Below, in pieces: positions 40,325 to 43,450 of a stretch of 43,450 nucleotides of DNA. The notes under the pieces are model-generated. The model searched no databases. It saw nothing but the letters and a program-made list of their open reading frames with translations, and was not told the origin of the DNA. How positions within the stretch are numbered: position 1 is the first letter of the stretch; every line of letters begins with the position of its first letter. Where the stretch lies: positions 1 to 43,450 of the IMG/VR virus record IMGVR_UViG_3300032144_000420; one strand, given 5' to 3'. The DNA comes from a virus. Both the position numbers and the translations under genes were made by a program.

Positions 40325-40346
40325 CCCCCCGCCACCCACCCACCCC
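40325..40346 (-). promoter_or_regulatory. G-quadruplex motif before the hydrolase gene
   Basis: On the minus strand the sequence has G runs of 4, 3, 3 and 6 with loops of 1, 1 and 4 bases (pattern GGGG-T-GGG-T-GGG-TGGC-GGGGGG), which is expected to fold stably. It fills most of the 29-base gap between the HerA-like stop and the ATG of the hydrolase gene, which lacks a ribosome binding site. Confidence 0.55.
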
Positions 40347-40352
40347 GAATCC

Positions 40353-41423
40353 ATGAACACCGCCATCGCACCGATTTCCCTCGTCCAATCCCGCATGCCG
40401 TACATGATCGGCGTGCACGGCCCCGACACCGCCCTCGCCGGCGGCAAGGAGGTCCGGCCCTACGTCGCCTACGCGCTCGACGCCTACCTCCGCGCGCTCG
40501 GAGCGGATCCCCTGCGGCCCCTCGATGCGCGCGGCGCGGTCGCGCACGTCAAGATCCGCGACGAGGGCGGCCGCTGGCGGCGCGGCAAGGCGCCGGACAT
40601 CGCGCCTTCGGTGAAGGTCTTCCTCGAGGATGCCAAGAGGCTGGGGTTCCGGACGGTGGTGGCCTGGGTGCCGCACGGCGCATGGGAGCCGCAGTCGTTC
40701 GGACCGGCGACGCCGGCGGACGGGAAGGCCATCGCCAACGCCGCGGAGAGCCTGGAGCGCACTCTCGGCGACCGCGTGGACGCCTACATCTTCGGCAACG
40801 AGCAGGAGGCGCTGCTCGGCGACGTGCGCACCTCGCGCGAGGACGAGGCCTACTTCCGCGCCGAGGCCATCGCGGGCCGCACCTGGGCATCGCGGCACAA
40901 GTTCTGGATCGCAGGCGCGGACATGTCCGTCCAGAACCTGGTGGACAGCCTGCCGGCGCGGGTCCGCGCCTGGAGCCTCGAGATCGGGAAGGACATCCCG
41001 CTGCACGGCCTGGCCGAGCACCTCTACGGCGAGGGCGGCGATCAGCCGGAGCACCTTGAGCCGATGCAGCGCGCGGTGAAGGCCAAGCTCAGCTACCTGC
41101 CGCAGATCATCGCGACGGAGTGGGCGATCGGCTTCGAGGGCGTCGGCGTGCCGCGCGGCTCGAAGACCTTCGTCCACGACGGGCGCGCCCGGGCCTTCAA
41201 CGCGGCGTTCGCCACCGAGCTGGGGGCGCGCCAGATCGCCGGCTGCTACTTCACCCAGCGCGAGCTGCAGGACGAGTCGGGCGCGCTCACGGAGGCCGGC
41301 AGGGGCCTGAAGGATGCGCTCTGGGCGCCGGCGGGCACGGTGTTCGAGGCGCCGGTGATGCAGCCGCGGAAGGCCATGCTCAAGGGCATGCGGCTCGAGG
41401 CGGAGGCGAAGGAGGCGGCGTGA
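40353..41423 (+). CDS. Clan GH-A-like TIM-barrel hydrolase, candidate endolysin
   Basis: The protein has 356 residues with no signal peptide. The strand-1-like MIGVHGPD, the strand-4-like DAYIFGNEQEALL with Asn149-Glu150 (the NE pair that marks clan GH-A acid/base residues), and the strand-7-like IIATEWAIGFEG with Glu256 fit a retaining glycosidase; the two Glu are about 106 residues apart. The substrate cannot be told. It is followed directly by a small membrane protein and a tiny lipoprotein, so it may be the phage endolysin, although no known endolysin family was recognised. A capsule- or glycan-modifying enzyme is the main alternative. Confidence 0.6.
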   Translation: MNTAIAPISLVQSRMPYMIGVHGPDTALAGGKEVRPYVAYALDAYLRALGADPLRPLDARGAVAHVKIRDEGGRWRRGKAPDIAPSVKVFLEDAKRLGFRTVVAWVPHGAWEPQSFGPATPADGKAIANAAESLERTLGDRVDAYIFGNEQEALLGDVRTSREDEAYFRAEAIAGRTWASRHKFWIAGADMSVQNLVDSLPARVRAWSLEIGKDIPLHGLAEHLYGEGGDQPEHLEPMQRAVKAKLSYLPQIIATEWAIGFEGVGVPRGSKTFVHDGRARAFNAAFATELGARQIAGCYFTQRELQDESGALTEAGRGLKDALWAPAGTVFEAPVMQPRKAMLKGMRLEAEAKEAA

Positions 41424-41743
41424 CCGAAAACCCGAAGGGACTCGATCCTGCCGGCCAGTGGTACCAGGCCTGCTTGCGCCTCTTCACGGCAGCGTCTTTC
41501 GCCATGGATTTTATGGTGTTCGCTGCGGCGCTCGCAGGCCTGTTCACTCCGCTTGCCTGGCTCTTCCTCGTCGTGATCGTGCTCTGCGTGCTGCAGCAGT
41601 ACGTGACCAAGTTGTACGCAAAGACCATGCTGGATCCGGATCCGCCGATCTGGTGGAACCACTATCTCAGAATGTTCGACCTCGTCACGCAGCTGGGGGT
41701 CTTGGCCGCGTGGATCCTCGTTCTCCAACAGCGCGGAGCATGA
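41420..41743 (+). CDS. Small three-pass membrane protein, possible holin
   Basis: The protein has 107 residues and a GTG start in a GTGA overlap with the hydrolase gene. Hydrophobic segments lie at about residues 23-42 (FTAASFAMDFMVFAAALAGL), 43-60 (FTPLAWLFLVVIVLCVLQ) and 86-102 (VTQLGVLAAWILVLQQ). Size and layout fit a holin, but sequence alone does not prove it. It follows the enzyme gene and overlaps the lipoprotein gene. Confidence 0.6.
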   Translation: MTENPKGLDPAGQWYQACLRLFTAASFAMDFMVFAAALAGLFTPLAWLFLVVIVLCVLQQYVTKLYAKTMLDPDPPIWWNHYLRMFDLVTQLGVLAAWILVLQQRGA

Positions 41744-41850
41744 GCCGGCTCCTCCTGCTGTTGGCTCCCGCGGCGGCCGGCTGCGGCGAGCAGCACCGCT
41801 CCTGCGCGGTGAATCGGAGGCTACCGCGTGACAAGGTTTATGATCGCTAG
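41740..41850 (+). CDS. Tiny lipoprotein, possible outer spanin-like peptide
   Basis: The peptide has 36 residues and an ATGA overlap with the previous gene. A short hydrophobic leader (MSRLLLLLAPAAAGC) ends in a lipobox with Cys15, which should be lipidated. The mature part of about 20 residues has a second Cys and is basic. Small lipoproteins after a holin and endolysin are typical outer spanins (Rz1-like), but this one is not Pro-rich. Its 3' end overlaps the convergent DUF2321 gene by 30 bases, which may reflect insertion of that gene and change of the original tail. Confidence 0.4.
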   Translation: MSRLLLLLAPAAAGCGEQHRSCAVNRRLPRDKVYDR

Positions 41851-42339
41851 GAATTTAGCCTTTGCTGCGCCAGCGAGTGCTCCGCTGATGGCTTCCTTCA
41901 GTGTCATTCGTCCGATTTCCTTGATGGAGGGCCAAATAGTTGCAAACTGAGCTTCAGCGAGCTCCACCTCCGGCGTCTGATTGCTCAGTGCGCGTGTTGC
42001 CTTCTTCAACGTTTGCCGTTGCTTTGGCGAAAGCTCTAAAGTCAAATCGAGGAGCGCATCGATTGCTTTGAACCTTTGCCGAGTCCAGGGGAAGGGCCGT
42101 CCGCATGCATCACAGTACGGCGGGGCCTCTATCCCAGGGAGTGACCAGCCCTCACAATCGCCAAGGATAGGCTCTTTACAAGATGGGCTGGTGCAGGCCG
42201 AAATAACCTTCTTGCTACATTTAGGACAACGTCCACGTCTAAGTACATGCCCAGGAAGAACTTGCCTACTTACCGTGTGGCCGGAGAGGCAGATTGCTGC
42301 GTGAAACTGAATGCCTTGATCAGGACCGAAGCGGCTCAT
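41821..42339 (-). CDS. DUF2321 zinc-ribbon protein, AT-rich cargo
   Basis: The protein has 172 residues. Features of DUF2321 are present: AAICLSGHTVSRQVLPGHVL near residue 14, CPKCSKKVISACTSPSCKEP, a PGIEAPPYCDACGRPFPWTR element near residue 68, and a helical C-terminal half. Two zinc ribbons are likely. The function is unknown, and the family often occurs as isolated accessory genes. It is more AT-rich than its neighbours and lies beside the integrase, a common place for cargo. Confidence 0.8.
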   Translation of the reverse strand: MSRFGPDQGIQFHAAICLSGHTVSRQVLPGHVLRRGRCPKCSKKVISACTSPSCKEPILGDCEGWSLPGIEAPPYCDACGRPFPWTRQRFKAIDALLDLTLELSPKQRQTLKKATRALSNQTPEVELAEAQFATIWPSIKEIGRMTLKEAISGALAGAAKAKFLAIINLVTR

Positions 42340-42400
42340 TTGGGGGGACCACCTCCTGCATCGTAGCCTGGCCCGCGAAACTGCCGAGTTACTGTGATTT
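42340..42400. other. Gap between DUF2321 gene and integrase gene
   Basis: These 61 bases lie downstream of the integrase and upstream of the DUF2321 start, and would hold the promoter of the latter. An attachment site could lie here, but no tRNA-like end or repeat supports it. Confidence 0.3.
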
Positions 42401-43450
42401 TTAGCCGTGAGAGTCGAGTGCTGTCCGGAACGTCTCCTCGTCGAAGTGGGAGTAGTGCTCCATCATCGACTTCGACTTGTGGCGCGCCAGGTGGCTGGCC
42501 GCGGCGTCGCCGGCGGCGGCCCGGATCCGCGTGACGAAGCCGTGCCGCAGGCTGTGGAGTGACCAGCCGGTCCATTCCGGGTGCCGCGCCTTGAACCGCC
42601 GCCAGGAGTTCTGGACGTGCCAAGGGCTGGCGAAGGGCCCGGCCTCGGTGCCGGTCTCGAGCTGGCGCCGGCGCAGGATCGGGACGAGCGCGGGATGCAG
42701 CGGCAGGCGCTGCTCGCCGCCCTTGTTCACGGGCGAGCGGATCATCCAGGTGCGGCCCTCGAGGTCCACATCGGCCCACCGCAGGCGCATGGCCTCGATC
42801 GAGCGCAGGCCGGAATGCCAGAGGACCTCGAGGAGGTCGGACACCAGCTGCGCCTCGCGGCGGTCTGCCGTGGTCACGGCGGCCAGCACGTCCTCGAGCA
42901 CCGCCGCCTGCAGGGCGGCGAACTGCGCCGGCGTCACGGCCGGCCGGCGGCCGCGCGGCGCCTTCGGGGCCTCCACCAGTTCGGCGGGGTTGCCCTTGAC
43001 CAACTGCTGGCGCTGGAGCCACCGGAACAGCATCCGGACGTGCACCAGGTCGCGCGCCAGCGCGGCCGCCGGCAGCCGCTTCGAGCGAAGGTGCAGGATG
43101 TAGTCCCGCACGTCCGTCGGCTCGATCACGGCGAGCTGGAAGCGCCCCAAGGGCGCAGCGGCGATCCGGCGCGCGGTGAGCTCGTAGGCGCCCACGGTCT
43201 TCGGACTGGTGGTGCCCTCCGCCTTTCTGGCGAGGCACCAGTCGGCGGCTGCCTGGCCGAGGGTCTTGCGCGCGGTGCCGGCCTGGCGCTCGCCATGCTG
43301 CTCGATGAACTGCCGCAGCTGGTCCTGGGCGGCGGCGAGCTTGGTGGTCTTGGTGCCTTTCCGGCGCCACTGTCCGCGGTCTGAATAGACGATGTAGAGG
43401 TAGCCGTTTGGGTTCCTCCACAGGTGCGGAATGCGGCGGTAAGATGTCAC
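42401..43450 (-). CDS. int: Tyrosine integrase
   Basis: The protein has 349 residues if the GTG at the window edge is the start; it may extend beyond the window. An N-terminal strand-rich arm-binding part (residues 1-60), a core-binding helical domain (about residues 62-160) and a catalytic domain are present. All active residues are seen: Arg216 (HSGLRSIEAMRL), Lys243 (NKGGEQRLPL), His299 and Arg302 (LHSLRHGF), His324 (ARHKSKSMM) and Tyr333 (EHYSHFD). It integrates and excises the phage genome. The excisionase-like protein at 34548 is a candidate partner. Confidence 0.95.
   Translation of the reverse strand: MTSYRRIPHLWRNPNGYLYIVYSDRGQWRRKGTKTTKLAAAQDQLRQFIEQHGERQAGTARKTLGQAAADWCLARKAEGTTSPKTVGAYELTARRIAAAPLGRFQLAVIEPTDVRDYILHLRSKRLPAAALARDLVHVRMLFRWLQRQQLVKGNPAELVEAPKAPRGRRPAVTPAQFAALQAAVLEDVLAAVTTADRREAQLVSDLLEVLWHSGLRSIEAMRLRWADVDLEGRTWMIRSPVNKGGEQRLPLHPALVPILRRRQLETGTEAGPFASPWHVQNSWRRFKARHPEWTGWSLHSLRHGFVTRIRAAAGDAAASHLARHKSKSMMEHYSHFDEETFRTALDSHG

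Noticed and set aside
1-43450. CRISPR array, tRNA genes, transposase or insertion sequence
   Set aside because: No regularly spaced identical repeats, no tRNA-like arms and no transposase motifs were seen on reading both strands by eye; a dedicated scan could still find a tRNA.

Overview
This window looks like an almost complete temperate tailed phage (prophage) genome of about 43 kb from a GC-rich, probably Gram-negative, bacterium. The host cannot be named from the sequence. The phage origin is clear. A lambda-type packaging and portal module (small and large terminase, gpW, gpB portal) is joined to a Mu-type contractile tail module (DUF2635, sheath, tube, frameshifted chaperone, tape measure, gpN, gpP, gp45, gp46, gp47, gp48). 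It is therefore predicted to be a myovirus with a chimeric head/tail plan. A tyrosine integrase sits at the right edge on the minus strand. No tRNA, rRNA, CRISPR or transposase was seen.

Layout. 1-1551: small leftmost genes, including a zinc-ribbon protein and a structural-like protein. 1552-9624: packaging and head genes, including a prohead protease fused to the major capsid protein. 9624-24130: tail, baseplate, fibre and fibre-assembly genes in one plus-strand run, mostly with overlapping stop/start codons. The tail chaperone carries a textbook -1 frameshift site. The gp46 baseplate protein is fused behind a TIM-barrel glycosidase-like domain. 24131-25861 (minus): a HigB/HigA toxin-antitoxin pair and an Ala-rich membrane coiled-coil protein. 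25928-30170: an AT-richer cargo island with a two-gene unit (dual-OB-like protein plus DUF488), a DUF4145/HEPN-like protein, a membrane-anchored multidomain protein and a secreted Gly-rich repeat protein. 30541-33393 (minus): a tight operon led by a winged-helix protein that resembles a replication initiator. It carries tandem palindromes inside its gene, so it may contain the replication origin.

33394-33454 is a divergent control region. To its right run the plus-strand early/accessory genes: an XRE-like regulator with an apparently leaderless start, several small unknowns, a MerR/excisionase-like protein, three or four Cys-rich small proteins, an Acb2-like anti-CBASS protein, a C5 cytosine methyltransferase with five repeats of about 33 residues, and a HerA-like ATPase. 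After these come a free-standing clan GH-A-like hydrolase, a small membrane protein and a tiny lipoprotein. No standard lysozyme, amidase or transglycosylase is visible in the window, so this trio is the best lysis candidate, although unproven. A second AT-rich cargo gene (DUF2321) lies between this trio and the integrase.

The most interesting points are: (i) the gp46-glycosidase fusion and the second GH-A-like enzyme in a possible unconventional lysis cassette; (ii) the cargo island with candidate defence genes next to an Acb2-type counter-defence gene; (iii) the palindrome cluster inside the putative initiator gene; and (iv) AT-rich iteron-like sites inside the HerA-like gene. All functions are inferred by reading the sequence. 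No database search was run.
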